The notes under the pieces are model-generated. The model was not told where the DNA came from. It saw nothing but the letters and a program-made list of their open reading frames with translations, and made no database searches. From Alphaproteobacteria bacterium (lineage in GTDB: Bacteria > Pseudomonadota > Alphaproteobacteria > UBA9219 > RFNS01): DNA of 64,000 bases. This document shows, one piece after another, positions 51,082 through 61,028 of the stretch. How positions within the stretch are numbered: position 1 is the first letter of the stretch; each line of letters starts with the position of its first letter. Location: positions 62,001 to 126,000 of the forward strand of contig WGMR01000002.1 of the NCBI GenBank assembly GCA_016124955.1. The letters are read 5' to 3'. The position numbers were made by a program, and so were the translations under genes.

Positions 51082-51879
51082 ATGAGCAAACTCCTCCTTG
51101 CCGGATGCGGCACCATGGGCGGCGCGCTGTTGAATGGCTGGCTGAAGGCCGGGCTTTCACGCGAAATCGTCGTCATAGAACCCAACAGGGGCGCGCTGGC
51201 CGATCATGCCGCCGTCAACTGGCTGGCGGATGCCGCACAAATCCCCGCCGGTTTCACGCCCGATGCCGTTGTGCTTGCTGTAAAACCACAAGTGATGGAC
51301 AGCGTGCTTGCGGCCTATACGAGCCTTGCGGGCAAAAGCCTGTTCCTTTCCATCGCTGCGGGGCGGACGCTGGCTTCCTATACGAAAATTCTGGGCAAAA
51401 ACGCCGCCATCGTGCGGGCGATGCCCAACCTGCCCGCCAGCATCGGCATGGGCGCCAGCGCAGGGCTCGCGAACACGCAAACCAGCCCGGCACAGCGCGC
51501 GCTGGCGGAAAAGATCCTCGGCGTTGTGGGGGATTTCGCCTGGGTCGAGGATGAATCCCTGATCGATATCGTCACCGCGCTTTCCGGAAGCGGCCCGGCC
51601 TATGTTTTTATGCTGGTCGAAGCGATGGCGGCGGCGGGGGAAAAGCTTGGTTTGCCGCCCGGTCTTTCCATGCGTCTCGCGCGGCAAACGGTTGTAGGGA
51701 CCGGTGCGTTCCTGCAAAGCGCAAAACACAGCACGGCCGAGTTGTGCGACGACATGACCCGCATCAAGGGCACAACCGAAGCGGGCGTGAACCAGCTTAT
51801 GGCCGACGAAACGTTCGCAAAACTTATATTCAAGGCGATCGAGGCCGCTTCAAAACGCAGCCGCGAGCTGGCACAATAG
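51082..51879 (+). CDS. proC: Pyrroline-5-carboxylate reductase
   Basis: 265 residues from MSKLLLAGCGTMGGALLNGW. It reduces pyrroline-5-carboxylate to proline using NAD(P)H. The Rossmann motif lies at the N-terminus; AVKPQVMDSVL, IVRAMPNLPASIGMGAS and SGSGPAYVFMLVEAMAAAGEKLGL are typical, and the DDMTRIKGTTEAGV block near the end is the dimerisation/active-site region. Longer reading from 51040 adds a non-conserved N-terminus. Confidence 0.95.
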   Translation: MSKLLLAGCGTMGGALLNGWLKAGLSREIVVIEPNRGALADHAAVNWLADAAQIPAGFTPDAVVLAVKPQVMDSVLAAYTSLAGKSLFLSIAAGRTLASYTKILGKNAAIVRAMPNLPASIGMGASAGLANTQTSPAQRALAEKILGVVGDFAWVEDESLIDIVTALSGSGPAYVFMLVEAMAAAGEKLGLPPGLSMRLARQTVVGTGAFLQSAKHSTAELCDDMTRIKGTTEAGVNQLMADETFAKLIFKAIEAASKRSRELAQ

Positions 51880-51883
51880 GAAG

Positions 51884-52498
51884 ATGAAAAAAGCCCGTAG
51901 CAATAACCGGAATAACGGCGACGACCGGCTTTTTAAAACCGTGCTCGCGCTCGCGGCAAGGCATGGCTGGGCAGCGCTGACCATGGCACAGATCGCGCGC
52001 GCCGCAAAAACCAGTACGGCAAAACTGAAGCAGCGTTTTCCCGGGAAAGCCGATCTGCTCCGGGCCATCATTGGCCACTTCGATACCATGATGTGCAAGG
52101 GCAAGGCCGAAGGCGATACCATGCGCGACCGGCTGTTCGATATATTGATGCGTCGGTTCGAATTGATGCAGCCGCACCGCACGGGCATCACCCGTATTAT
52201 GGATGAGGCACGCGAAGACCCTTCCCTGCTTTGCACCATTGCGCCCGCGCTGCGCGGAACCGTGCTTGCCGCGCTGCGGGCCGCCGGTGAAGGCGGGAAC
52301 GGCACGATTAAAGGCAAGCTGGGCAGCGAGACGAAAGCGGCGGGGCTTGGCATGGTGTGTCTGTATGCCGGGTTTGCATGGCACAACGATACCAGCCGCG
52401 ACCTTGCAAAAACCATGGCTGCGCTTGATCGCGGGCTCGGCTATGCCGAAGCGGGCATGAAATTCCTTGCCCGCAAAACCGCCCGAACCAGCCATTAA
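51884..52498 (+). CDS. TetR-type transcriptional regulator
   Basis: 204 residues. N-terminal TetR helix-turn-helix (LFKTVLALAARHGWAALTMA, AKTSTAKLKQRFPGKADLL) and a helical C-terminal ligand-binding/dimerisation domain. The ligand is unknown. It follows proC by four bases and may be cotranscribed. A COQ9-like relative, whose fold resembles TetR, is a less likely alternative. Confidence 0.78.
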   Translation: MKKARSNNRNNGDDRLFKTVLALAARHGWAALTMAQIARAAKTSTAKLKQRFPGKADLLRAIIGHFDTMMCKGKAEGDTMRDRLFDILMRRFELMQPHRTGITRIMDEAREDPSLLCTIAPALRGTVLAALRAAGEGGNGTIKGKLGSETKAAGLGMVCLYAGFAWHNDTSRDLAKTMAALDRGLGYAEAGMKFLARKTARTSH

Positions 52499-52598
52499 CC
52501 AACATGCTTTCGGAGCTTTACAGCACACCTGTTTGTGCCTAGCCTTTCGTGCATATTCTATTTTCTCGTGTACATAAGCTTTCAGTTAGGGGGCGAAT

Positions 52599-53069
52599 AT
52601 GTCCGAATATTTGCAAGATCGCGGTGTCAGCCTTTTTGATCCAAGCTATGCCCTTGTCGCACAGCCGGTTGACCCGGCAATCGTCGCAAGCAGGGCGGCC
52701 AAGGCGGCGACGGGAAAAGAAATTTTGGCAACGTCCAGAATGCAAGCCTTGATGGCCATAGTTGACCGGATTGCCGCCAGTGCCAACATCACAACCGAAT
52801 ATATTGCCTTTGCCGAAGGCATGACTGTTCAGATTCAAAACGATAAACCGGCTGTCAGGCTCGTCGCGCAGCTTGCGGACGGCAGCCCGTTCATAACCAC
52901 GCGGGTTTCTCTGCATGGCGCGCCAGAGGAAATCAGAACAGCCGTAACGAAGGCCACCCAACAAATTGCAACGACAAGAAGCCGTATGGTGGCAGAGGCG
53001 GCGGAATGGAAAAGCCGCCCGGTCGTGCCATCGGGCGATGGCTTCCGCCGCAGCGGCCCGGGCGGCTAG
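52599..53069 (+). CDS. Hypothetical protein
   Basis: 156 residues, MSEYLQDRGVSLFDPSYALV at the N-terminus, GGGG ribosome site upstream. Helical, with MQALMAIVDRIAASANITTE, then a beta-like part (MTVQIQNDKPAVRLVAQL), and a basic/serine-rich end. No family recognised. Confidence 0.5.
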   Translation: MSEYLQDRGVSLFDPSYALVAQPVDPAIVASRAAKAATGKEILATSRMQALMAIVDRIAASANITTEYIAFAEGMTVQIQNDKPAVRLVAQLADGSPFITTRVSLHGAPEEIRTAVTKATQQIATTRSRMVAEAAEWKSRPVVPSGDGFRRSGPGG

Positions 53070-53127
53070 CCGACCGCGACCGGGCAAGGCTGCATACGCC
53101 CGCCCAGCCGCAATTCTTAAAATCTGG

Positions 53128-53156
53128 GTGACAAGAAGCGTGCACATGCCTATAAA
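53128..53156 (+). promoter_or_regulatory. Sigma70-type promoter of the phasin gene
   Basis: GTGACA (53128-53133), 17 bp spacer, TATAAA (53151-53156), placed about 40 bp before the phasin start, on the same strand. Confidence 0.5.
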
Positions 53157-53195
53157 TGGGACGCGCTGCTCCTCCCTATGGAAAGGCCCTCCCAG

Positions 53196-53663
53196 ATGGC
53201 AAAAACCACCAAGAACCCGTTTTTCGAAACCGACTTCAGCAAATTCATGGACGTCAGCAAGATGATGTCCGACTTCAAGATGCCCGATATGGGCTTTGAG
53301 GCCGTGATGGCCGCGCAACGCAAGAATGTCGAAGCGCTTGCCGCCGCCAACCAGCTGGCGTTCGAAGGCTTTCAGGCGCTCGCACGCCGCCAAAGCGAGA
53401 TGGTGCGCGAAACCGTGCAAGAAACATCCTCGCTTATGAACGACGCCATGGGCAGCGGCGCGCCCGAAGACAAAATGACGCGGCAGGCCGATCTCGCGAA
53501 GCAGACGCTGGAAAAATCGCTCAACAACATCAAGGAACTTTCGGAGCTTCTCGCCAAGGCGAACTACGAAGCGGTCGAAGTTCTCAGCAACCGCATGCGC
53601 GAAGGCCTTGAAGAAATGCGCGGCCTCGTCGATGAAGCGCAGAAGGCTCAGACAAAAGAATAA
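53196..53663 (+). CDS. Phasin family protein
   Basis: About 155 residues from MAKTTKNPFFETDFSKFMDV (a start at 53178 would add six). Long amphipathic helices with VEALAAANQLAFEGFQALAR and RQSEMVRETVQETSSLM are typical of PhaP-type granule-associated proteins, which coat polyhydroxyalkanoate granules. GGAAAGG lies ten bases before 53196. No phaC or phaB is in the window, so the association with PHA is inferred. Confidence 0.9.
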   Translation: MAKTTKNPFFETDFSKFMDVSKMMSDFKMPDMGFEAVMAAQRKNVEALAAANQLAFEGFQALARRQSEMVRETVQETSSLMNDAMGSGAPEDKMTRQADLAKQTLEKSLNNIKELSELLAKANYEAVEVLSNRMREGLEEMRGLVDEAQKAQTKE

Positions 53664-53666
53664 GCC

Positions 53667-54002
53667 GTGACCATCGCGTGGCAGGATTTCGAGCGCGTCG
53701 ATATCCGCGTCGGCACCATCGTGAAGGCGGAGCCCTTCCCCGAAGCGCGCAAGCCTGCCTATAAGCTGGTTATCGATTTCGGGCCGGAAATCGGCACCCG
53801 GCGCAGCTCAGCCCAGATCACCAGGCATTACACGCCTGAAAGCCTTACGGGACGCCAGGTTTGCGCCGTGGTGAACTTTCCGCCCAAGCAGATCGGGCCC
53901 TTTATGTCGGAATGCCTGACGCTCGGGATGCCGGACGAAAACGGTGAGGTCGTGCTGATCGCGCCGACACAAAACGTCCCGAATGGCGGAAAACTGTTCT
54001 AA
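53667..54002 (+). CDS. CsaA-like tRNA-binding domain protein
   Basis: 111 residues, GTG start. [39 protein letters not shown] and [22 protein letters not shown] are the OB-fold tRNA-binding domain in its stand-alone CsaA form. CsaA shows export-chaperone-like activity in Bacillus and binds tRNA or nucleic acids. Three bases after the phasin stop, so cotranscribed. Confidence 0.9.
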   Translation: MTIAWQDFERVDIRVGTIVKAEPFPEARKPAYKLVIDFGPEIGTRRSSAQITRHYTPESLTGRQVCAVVNFPPKQIGPFMSECLTLGMPDENGEVVLIAPTQNVPNGGKLF

Positions 54003-55351
54003 ACCGGCAACCTTACATGCGCGCGCAGACCGCCGAGCGCGCTGTCTTCCAGCAACACATCGCCGCCGTGAAAACGCGCAATGTCACGCGCGATCGTAAG
54101 CCCGAGCCCGACGCTGCCCGCCGTAGTGTTGCGCGATTCATCAAGCCGCACGAACGGCCGGAACACCTCTTCCCGCTGTTCGGGCGCCACGCCGGGGCCA
54201 TCATCATCAATGTAGATATCGATCACGTTCGTGCGCACACCGACAGTGATAACAACCTGTTTCGCGTGATGCGCGGCGTTGTTCACGAGATTGCCGATGC
54301 AGCGCTTCATCGCCTGCCGCCGCATGGACAGCGTGACCGGCTGCGGCATTTCCAGCGATACATCGGGGTTGTAACGGCGGGCGGCGGCCACAATTTCATT
54401 CAGCAGTTTCTCCACATCGACCTGCGTAACCTGCTCGGCTTCCTCGCCGCGGGCAAAAGCGAGATAGGCCTCGACCATCGCTTCCATCTCGGCGATATCG
54501 GCGCGCAGTTCGGCCAATTCGGGAGAATCCCGCATCAATTCCAGTTGCAGTTTCATGCGCGTTAATGGCGTGCGCAGATCGTGCGAAACGCCGGAAAGCA
54601 TGGCGGTGCGCTGCGTGATCTGGCGACGCAGACGGTCGCGCATCATCAGCAAAGCGGCGGAAGCCTGCCGCACCTCGATCGCGCCTTCGGGCTTGAAATA
54701 GGGCACATCGCGGCCCTTGCCGAATTCCTCCGCCGCGTCGGCCAGCCGCCTGATCGGCCGGATCTGGTTGCGCATAAACACAAGCGCAATGATGGAAAGC
54801 AGGATGGAGGAACCGATCATCCAGCTGATAAAAACCGCGGTCGTCGGCGTATAGACGCGCCGCTCGGGCGAAAGCACAACCAAAAGCCCGCTCGGCATGC
54901 CTATACGCATGGCGATGGTTTCGGGTGCCGCGTTCATATCGATCGTAAACCCATAGCTGATGCGGTCATGCAGCGCGACCGCGAGCATATCCTTGATCGC
55001 CTGCTGGCCGCTATTTCGTTCGGGCGGCAACGGTTCGCCCGGCTTGAAGACGACCGAAAGGTCCATCTTATCCTGCGCCAGCCGCACCAGCCTATCCATC
55101 TGCGCCTGCCCCGGCTTGTCTTCGATCATATCGACAAGCAAGCCGACATCGCCCGCCACCGCATAGGTCAGACGGTGGGTCATGGTTTGCCAGTGGCGGT
55201 CGAAAAAGACGTAAGTGGCGGCCACTTGCGAAAGGATCACGGGCGTGACGATGATCATCAGCGTCCGCCCGAACAGCGTACGCGGCAGGAAGCGCTTGAT
55301 CAGCCGCACGAAAAGCGGCTTCTGGATATAGGTGCCGCGCGGTTCGTTCAT
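53999..55351 (-). CDS. Sensor histidine kinase, EnvZ-like
   Basis: 450 residues. Two transmembrane helices (residues ~30-50 and ~172-192) flank a periplasmic sensor of about 120 residues; then HAMP, the HisKA box [13 protein letters not shown] with phosphoacceptor H257, and a HATPase_c domain with N358/N359 ([13 protein letters not shown]), DDDGPG (382-387) and GLGL (415-418). It forms a cognate pair with the response regulator upstream, overlapping it by four bases. Confidence 0.94.
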   Translation of the reverse strand: MNEPRGTYIQKPLFVRLIKRFLPRTLFGRTLMIIVTPVILSQVAATYVFFDRHWQTMTHRLTYAVAGDVGLLVDMIEDKPGQAQMDRLVRLAQDKMDLSVVFKPGEPLPPERNSGQQAIKDMLAVALHDRISYGFTIDMNAAPETIAMRIGMPSGLLVVLSPERRVYTPTTAVFISWMIGSSILLSIIALVFMRNQIRPIRRLADAAEEFGKGRDVPYFKPEGAIEVRQASAALLMMRDRLRRQITQRTAMLSGVSHDLRTPLTRMKLQLELMRDSPELAELRADIAEMEAMVEAYLAFARGEEAEQVTQVDVEKLLNEIVAAARRYNPDVSLEMPQPVTLSMRRQAMKRCIGNLVNNAAHHAKQVVITVGVRTNVIDIYIDDDGPGVAPEQREEVFRPFVRLDESRNTTAGSVGLGLTIARDIARFHGGDVLLEDSALGGLRAHVRLPV

Positions 55352-56064
55352 GCGTTATTGTCCGGTACAAGCATATACCCTTCGCCGCGCACCGTGATCA
55401 GGTAGCGCGGATTTTTCGGGTCGTTTTCGATCTTGCGGCGCAGGCGCGTGACCTGCACGTCGATGGTGCGATCGTTCACCGTGATCTTGCCGCGCTCGGC
55501 CAATTGCTCGCGGCTCACAACTTCGCCCGGCACGGCGGCAAGCACGCGCAGCAAGCGGCCCTCCATATCGGTAAGGCCGATTTGCTCCTTGCCCGCACGC
55601 AACTCGTCCCGCGCGATATCGAACAGCCATTTACCCAAGCGCACTTCCGCCTGCGTTTGCTGGGGCTTTTGCACGCGGCGCAAAATGGCATTGATGCGAA
55701 GTAACAGCTCGCGCGGCTCGAACGGCTTGGGCAGGTAATCGTCCGCCCCCACTTCAAGCCCGGCAATACGGTCGCCCGCTTCCCCCCGCGCGGTCAGCAG
55801 CAGCACGGGTAATTTCTGCGCAATATCGCTTTCGGGCGCGCGCAGGCTTTTTGTAAGATCGAGCCCGCTTTCGCCCGGCATCATGATATCGAGCACAATA
55901 AGATCGAACCCGAAGTGATGCAGCTTGTGCCGCGCATCCTTGGCGTTGTTGGCGGTGGTGACCAGAAAGCCCTGGTCTGCAAGATAGCGCCGCAATAATT
56001 CGCGCAAACGGTCATCGTCATCGACGACCAGAATGTGCGGTTTTTCTGCATGGTTTTCGGGCAT
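55348..56064 (-). CDS. OmpR-family response regulator
   Basis: 238 residues. The receiver has acidic DDDD (15-18), phosphoacceptor D59 in FDLIVLDIMMPGESG and K113 in YLPKPFEPREL, followed by a winged-helix output domain (LTDMEGRLLRVLAAVPGEVV, VQVTRLRRKIENDPKNPRYL). Resembles E. coli OmpR. Forms a cognate pair with the EnvZ-like kinase. Target genes unknown. Confidence 0.94.
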   Translation of the reverse strand: MPENHAEKPHILVVDDDDRLRELLRRYLADQGFLVTTANNAKDARHKLHHFGFDLIVLDIMMPGESGLDLTKSLRAPESDIAQKLPVLLLTARGEAGDRIAGLEVGADDYLPKPFEPRELLLRINAILRRVQKPQQTQAEVRLGKWLFDIARDELRAGKEQIGLTDMEGRLLRVLAAVPGEVVSREQLAERGKITVNDRTIDVQVTRLRRKIENDPKNPRYLITVRGEGYMLVPDNNA

Positions 56065-56175
56065 TTACGTCACATCTCCCTGCGGCGCAAACCTAGCAGA
56101 TAAATATGTGGCGCGAAAAGGCTTGACGGAACGGGGCCGCTTTCTGCTAAATGGCCGCCCTATCGGCCAGGATAC

Positions 56176-56250
56176 GGGTGTTTAGCTCAGCGGGAGAGCA
56201 CTACCTTCACACGGTAGGGGTCGTAGGTTCAATCCCTACAACACCCACCA
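56176..56250 (+). tRNA. tRNA-Val (anticodon CAC)
   Basis: Acceptor stem GGGTGTT pairs with AACACCC; anticodon stem CTACC/GGTAG encloses loop TTCACAC with anticodon CAC; T loop is GGTTCAATCCC; discriminator A and encoded CCA follow. The next gene starts 15 bp later. Confidence 0.96.
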
Positions 56251-56265
56251 TCCACCGGCACGCAT

Positions 56266-56721
56266 ATGACGAAAAAACACCTTACAACCGCCCTGACGCC
56301 CGAACTGTATTGCAGCGATTTCGGCGCCAGCCTAGCATTCTATACGCAGGTTCTTGGCTTCACGGTCCAGTACAAGCGCGACGAGCACGGCTTCGCCATG
56401 CTGGAGCGGCAAGGTGCGCGCATCATGATCGAGCAACTCGCACAAGGCGAAAGGACATGGCTGACCGGCCCGCTTGAACAGCCTTACGGGCGCGGCATGA
56501 ATTTCCAGATCGAAACAGACAGGATTGATGAACTTTTTGCCCATGCCCGGAAATGCAGCGCGGCTATTTTCCTTCCGATCGAGGAACGATGGTATCGCCG
56601 TGACGATACATACCTCGGCAACAGGCAATTCCTTGTACAGGATCCGGACGGCTATCTGCTGCGTTTCTTCGAAGATTTAGGCGAACGCGCCGAACCGCCG
56701 GGCCTTGGCGAGGCGAAATAA
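56266..56721 (+). CDS. VOC family protein (glyoxalase/bleomycin resistance type)
   Basis: 151 residues with the paired beta-alpha-beta-beta-beta modules: LTPELYCSDFGASLAFYTQV at the start, GRGMNFQIETDRIDELFAHA in the middle, QFLVQDPDGYLLRFFEDLG at the end. The metal-binding set is incomplete to my eye, so the activity is uncertain. Downstream of tRNA-Val and before mltG. Confidence 0.87.
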   Translation: MTKKHLTTALTPELYCSDFGASLAFYTQVLGFTVQYKRDEHGFAMLERQGARIMIEQLAQGERTWLTGPLEQPYGRGMNFQIETDRIDELFAHARKCSAAIFLPIEERWYRRDDTYLGNRQFLVQDPDGYLLRFFEDLGERAEPPGLGEAK

Positions 56722-56739
56722 CGCGGCTAGCATAGCCGT

Positions 56740-57834
56740 GTGACCGACGAATCTGCAGATAACGCCGAACCGGCCGCGCCGCAGCCGGAAAGCGCGCACC
56801 CCGCCGCCGCAACGCAAAGCGATGCGCCGCCGCCGCGCCGTGCCGGTTTTGGCCGGCGGCTCGGGCGCATGATCGGCGGGCTTTTTATTGTCGGCATCAT
56901 CGTCATCCCCGTTCTGTTCGCCACGCTCATTTTTGCCCCCGGCCCGCTGGAAAGCGAAAAGACCGTGGTGATCGAACGCGGTTCAAGCACAGGCAGCATC
57001 GGCGTACAGCTCGCGAATGCAGGCGTGATCGACCAACCTATGTTGTTCTATATCGCCGTGCGGCTTGCGCACCCGGGCGGGCTGCAGGCAGGGGAATATA
57101 AATTCAAGGCAAGCGCCAACCTTTCTTCCATCATCTACAAGCTGCACAAGGGCCGCACGGAAGTGCGCACGCTCACCATCCCCGAAGGCCACACGGTGGC
57201 CGAGATTATAGAACAGCTGCGTGACGAACCGACGCTCGGCGGCCTTATCACACAAACGCCGCCGGAAGGTTCGCTGTTGCCTGAAACATACCGCTATGCC
57301 TATGGCGACGGGCGCAACGAATTCATGCAGCGCATGCGCGACCACATGGAAAAAACGCTGGCCGAGCTTTGGCGCATGCGCGACCCGGCGACACCGCTTA
57401 AATCGCCCGAAGAGGCGCTGATCATGGCCTCGATCGTCGAAAAGGAAACCGGCGTGGCCCCTGAACGCGCGCGCGTGGCCGGCGTGTTCATAAACCGGCT
57501 GAAGCGCGGCATGCCGCTGCAATCGGACCCGACCGTGATTTACGCGCTGACACGGGGCCAAAAGCCGCTCGATCGCGGCCTGACGCGCGCCGATCTCGCT
57601 TTCGCCTCTCCCTACAATACCTACGTAACGCCAGGCCTGCCGCCCGGCCCCATCGCCAACCCCGGCCGGGCCGCATTGGAAGCGACGCTGCGCCCGGAAC
57701 GGCACAACTATCTCTATTTCGTGGCGGACGGCAGCGGCGGGCACGCCTTTTCGGAAACGCTGGGCGGACACAACGATAATGTAGCGAACTGGCGCAAGAT
57801 CAGCGCCGCGGCGCGCAAAAAGGCGAAGCCGTAA
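56740..57834 (+). CDS. mltG: Endolytic murein transglycosylase MltG
   Basis: 364 residues, GTG start. A cytosolic proline/alanine-rich N-terminus precedes one membrane helix (residues ~45-66); the periplasmic LysM-like part is followed by the YceG domain with SLLPETYRYAYGD and the ASIVEKET motif (230-237) containing the catalytic glutamate, then VFINRLKRGMPLQSDPTVIY. It cuts nascent glycan strands and sets their length. Converges on holC. Confidence 0.94.
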   Translation: MTDESADNAEPAAPQPESAHPAAATQSDAPPPRRAGFGRRLGRMIGGLFIVGIIVIPVLFATLIFAPGPLESEKTVVIERGSSTGSIGVQLANAGVIDQPMLFYIAVRLAHPGGLQAGEYKFKASANLSSIIYKLHKGRTEVRTLTIPEGHTVAEIIEQLRDEPTLGGLITQTPPEGSLLPETYRYAYGDGRNEFMQRMRDHMEKTLAELWRMRDPATPLKSPEEALIMASIVEKETGVAPERARVAGVFINRLKRGMPLQSDPTVIYALTRGQKPLDRGLTRADLAFASPYNTYVTPGLPPGPIANPGRAALEATLRPERHNYLYFVADGSGGHAFSETLGGHNDNVANWRKISAAARKKAKP

Positions 57835-58287
57835 TCAGGCTGCCGCTTGCTTGGCCCAGCCGTTATCGCCTTGCTGCCAGTAACTGAGCGTGAAGCCCTT
57901 TTCCTTGCATTCCTGCCAGCGCTGGCGCGCGGCGGCGACCGCCTCTTCGTTTTCGCCGTCAAAGATATCGCATACGCGCTCGTAATCGCCTTGCTGCTGC
58001 GAAACCGCGCCATCGGTCAGGAACAGAACCTGCGCACCGTTCGGCCTTTCATCGCTTTCCGTCAACCAAATGGGCTGCAGCGCCGCTTCGCCGTCCCTGG
58101 CGCTGCCGTGCGGCAAAAAACTGTCGCGACCGGAAACCCACAAATGCCTGTTTAGCGATTCAACCCGTTCCGGGGAAGACGCCATCACAACCGCCTTCCA
58201 GCCGCGTTCGCGCGTTTTTTCCAGCAAGGCGGGCAGAACCTCTTCAACGTTGTTGCGCGTCAGATGATAGAAATGCACCTCGGTCAT
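57835..58287 (-). CDS. holC: DNA polymerase III subunit chi
   Basis: 150 residues from MTEVHFYHLTRNNVEEVLPA. It bridges the clamp loader to single-strand binding protein. RGWKAVVMASSPERVESLNR, HLWVSGRDSFLPHGSARDG and RVCDIFDGENEEAVAAARQR match HolC. The start overlaps the end of pepA by four bases; the longer reading to 58506 is within pepA. Confidence 0.95.
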   Translation of the reverse strand: MTEVHFYHLTRNNVEEVLPALLEKTRERGWKAVVMASSPERVESLNRHLWVSGRDSFLPHGSARDGEAALQPIWLTESDERPNGAQVLFLTDGAVSQQQGDYERVCDIFDGENEEAVAAARQRWQECKEKGFTLSYWQQGDNGWAKQAAA

Positions 58288-59774
58288 TTTTCGGCCCGCG
58301 CCGCCACGAATTCGTGCAACAGACGCACCCCGTAGGCCGAAGCCCCCTTGGCCGCCGTGGGCCGCGCCGCCTTGAGCCATGCCATACCCGCGATATCGAG
58401 ATGCGCCCAATTGACACTCTTTTTGATAAAGCGCTGAATGAATTGTGCGGCGACGATGCTGCCCGCCTTGCCCGCCCCGATATTTTGCATATCGGCCGCG
58501 TCGCAATTCAGATCACGGTCATAGGCATCGCCAAGCGGAAGCCGCCACAGCTTTTCATCCACCGCCTTGCCCGCCTTCGTCAAATCTTCCGACAAGGCAT
58601 CGTCATTGCTGAACAGGCCGGCATATTCGTCGCCGAAAGTCACGAGGATCGCACCCGTAAGCGTCGCCAGATCAACAATTGTATGTGCCTTATGGTGCAC
58701 CTGCGCGTACCAGACGGCATCCGCAAGCACCAGCCTGCCTTCCGCGTCCGTATTCAGAACCTCGATCGTCTGGCCCGACATCGATTTCACGATATCCCCT
58801 GGGCGCTGCGCGTTGCCGTCCGGCATATTTTCGACCAGGCCGACAATGCCGACCACGTTCGCTTTCACCTTGTTGGCGGCAATCGCCTTCATCGCGCCGA
58901 TCACGGCGCCCGCACCGGCCATATCCCACTTCATATCGCCCATGCCCGGCGGGGGCTTAAGCGAAATGCCGCCGGTATCGAAGGTTACGCCCTTGCCCAC
59001 AAGCGCCAGCGGCTGCTTGTTTTTGGCGCGCGGCGCGCCTTCCCAGACCATGCTGACGAGCCGCGGCGGGCGCACGCTGCCCTGCGCGACGCCCAGCAAC
59101 GCCCCCATACCAAGCTTTGCCATCTGCTTTTCATTGAGCACTTCCACCTTCACGCCGAATTCCTTCAGCGTCCGGCATACGGCCGCCATACTTTCGGGGT
59201 ATATGACGTTGGCGGGTTCGGAAACCAGATCGCGGGTCGTGAACACGCCTTCCGCGATGCGCCCGAGCGCGGCATAGGACGCGCGCGCAGATGCCTGCGC
59301 CGCCGCCGCGACCGCCAGCGATTTCAGCGCGGGCTTCGCTTTGTCTTTCGTCAAATACTTGTCAAAACGATAGGAACGCAATTGCGCGCCGAAGGCGGCG
59401 TGCGCCGCCGCTTCGCCCGCCGCCAGCTTCATACCCTTATGATCATCCACCGCAAGCGTCGCGGCGCTTTCCTTGCCGTTCAGCGCGGCGACCGCGCCGC
59501 CGCCAGCATTCTGCAGCGTAACCAGGCAAGCGTCTTCCGGCTTGCCGATGCCGACAAGCACGAGGCGCGCAAGCCGGGTTTTCGCGGGCGCGAGCAGCAC
59601 AAGCGCCTGCCCCTTCTTGCCTTCAAACTTACCGCCCCTCATCGCACGCGTAATGGCTCCGCCGGTTTTCTTATCGAGTTTCACGCCAAGCGGCCCCAGT
59701 TTGCCCCCGGCAGCAACAGTGAGCGCGGCGGCGCCCGTGGCGGGGATGGTGTGGCGTAAAAACGTGATTTTCAT
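58284..59774 (-). CDS. pepA: Cytosol (leucyl) aminopeptidase
   Basis: 496 residues, M17 family. The active-site signature NTDAEGRLVLADAVWYA and the metal-ligand region ALVGKGVTFDTGGISLKPP, GDMKWDMAGAG are present. It removes N-terminal residues from peptides and can bind DNA in E. coli. Divergent from lptF; translationally coupled to holC. Confidence 0.96.
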   Translation of the reverse strand: MKITFLRHTIPATGAAALTVAAGGKLGPLGVKLDKKTGGAITRAMRGGKFEGKKGQALVLLAPAKTRLARLVLVGIGKPEDACLVTLQNAGGGAVAALNGKESAATLAVDDHKGMKLAAGEAAAHAAFGAQLRSYRFDKYLTKDKAKPALKSLAVAAAAQASARASYAALGRIAEGVFTTRDLVSEPANVIYPESMAAVCRTLKEFGVKVEVLNEKQMAKLGMGALLGVAQGSVRPPRLVSMVWEGAPRAKNKQPLALVGKGVTFDTGGISLKPPPGMGDMKWDMAGAGAVIGAMKAIAANKVKANVVGIVGLVENMPDGNAQRPGDIVKSMSGQTIEVLNTDAEGRLVLADAVWYAQVHHKAHTIVDLATLTGAILVTFGDEYAGLFSNDDALSEDLTKAGKAVDEKLWRLPLGDAYDRDLNCDAADMQNIGAGKAGSIVAAQFIQRFIKKSVNWAHLDIAGMAWLKAARPTAAKGASAYGVRLLHEFVAARAEK

Positions 59775-59808
59775 GGCGCTTCCCGGCTGAAATGTTACGA
59801 TTCTGTAT

Positions 59809-59836
59809 ATAATATTGGGTTTCGGGCGATTGTCAT
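59809..59836 (-). promoter_or_regulatory. Candidate pepA promoter
   Basis: Read on the minus strand: ATGACA (59831-59836), 16 bp spacer, TATTAT (59809-59814), about 35 bp before the pepA start. The intergenic region also has two GANTC sites (near 59800 and 59855). Confidence 0.4.
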
Positions 59837-59903
59837 AGCCGCTTTTGCCTGCGCAGAATCTGGGCTATTTTAGCCCGGCCCTAACCATCAGCCTCCGGAC
59901 AGC

Positions 59904-61028
59904 ATGCACCGCATCGATCACTACATGATCCGTCAATTGGCGATTGCCAGCATTTTTATCACGCTGGCGGCGACCGTTGTGCTTTTGTTCGCGATGTCGT
60001 TCCGGTTGCTATCGCTTGTCATCGAAAGCGCCGCCACGCTTGGCATATTCATGAACCTGATGGCGCTGACGATACCAACCTTCCTTTCGCTCGTGCTCCC
60101 CATCGCGGTGGCGATTGCAACCGTGTTCGTTTATCACAAACTTTCAGTCGATTCCGAAATCGTGGTCATGCGCGCGGCCGGCATCAGCCCGCTACGGCTG
60201 GCGGCGCCCGCGCTGATTGTTGGCGGCGGCGTGACCGTGCTTTGCTTCATTGTCACGCTCGCACTCTCCCCCTGGGCCAACAGCGAGCTTGTCAAATTGC
60301 AGTACGAAGTACGGAACAATTATTCCGTGCTGCTGATCCGCGCCGGCACCTTTAACGATATTGCGCCGGGGCTGACCTTCTACACCCGCGGGCGCGACAA
60401 GGATGGCAGGCTTGAAGGCATTTTGATCCATGATACGCGCAAGGACGATGTTACCGTGACAATCATGGCCAAGAACGGCACCATCGTCAGCGAAGACGGC
60501 AAGGAACCCAAGATCGTGGTGTTCGACGGCGTGCGGCAGGAATTCAACCGCGCCGACAACACGCTCAACCAGCTCGATTTCCAGAATTACACCTTCGATC
60601 TTCGCCTGCTCGCAAGCGGGAGCTACAGCCGCGTGCCCGATCCGCGCGAAATACCTGTGCACGGACTGATCGAACAGTATCACGAATATAAAAACCTCGA
60701 TTACGCCTATAGCCGCCGCTTTTTGGCCGAGATATTCCAGCGTTTCGCCACGCCGCTGCTGGCGGTAGGCTTTGCCAGCATTTGCGCAGCGTTGATGCTG
60801 GGCGGCGAATTTAACAGGCGCGGCATGGGCAAACGGCTGGTTTCGGCCGGGCTGGCCATTACGCTGATGCAGGGCGTCAGCCTCTGGATCACCAACCTCG
60901 TGACCAAGGAACTGGCGCTCGCACCCACGCTGTATTGCACAACCCTTTTGCCGCTGCTGATCGGGCTGTGGCTTTTGACGCGCGTGCCGGTGTACACGCA
61001 GCCGTCCGGCGCGGAGGCACGGGCATGA
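59904..61028 (+). CDS. lptF: LPS export ABC transporter permease LptF
   Basis: 374 residues. The YjgP/YjgQ pattern is clear: MHRIDHYMIRQLAIASIFIT and LTIPTFLSLVLPIAVAIATV in the first helices, a periplasmic beta-jellyroll domain (about residues 125-260), and FATPLLAVGFASICAALMLG in the last helices. With LptG and LptB it extracts LPS from the inner membrane. First gene of lptF-lptG-surA-pdxA; its end overlaps lptG. Confidence 0.95.
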   Translation: MHRIDHYMIRQLAIASIFITLAATVVLLFAMSFRLLSLVIESAATLGIFMNLMALTIPTFLSLVLPIAVAIATVFVYHKLSVDSEIVVMRAAGISPLRLAAPALIVGGGVTVLCFIVTLALSPWANSELVKLQYEVRNNYSVLLIRAGTFNDIAPGLTFYTRGRDKDGRLEGILIHDTRKDDVTVTIMAKNGTIVSEDGKEPKIVVFDGVRQEFNRADNTLNQLDFQNYTFDLRLLASGSYSRVPDPREIPVHGLIEQYHEYKNLDYAYSRRFLAEIFQRFATPLLAVGFASICAALMLGGEFNRRGMGKRLVSAGLAITLMQGVSLWITNLVTKELALAPTLYCTTLLPLLIGLWLLTRVPVYTQPSGAEARA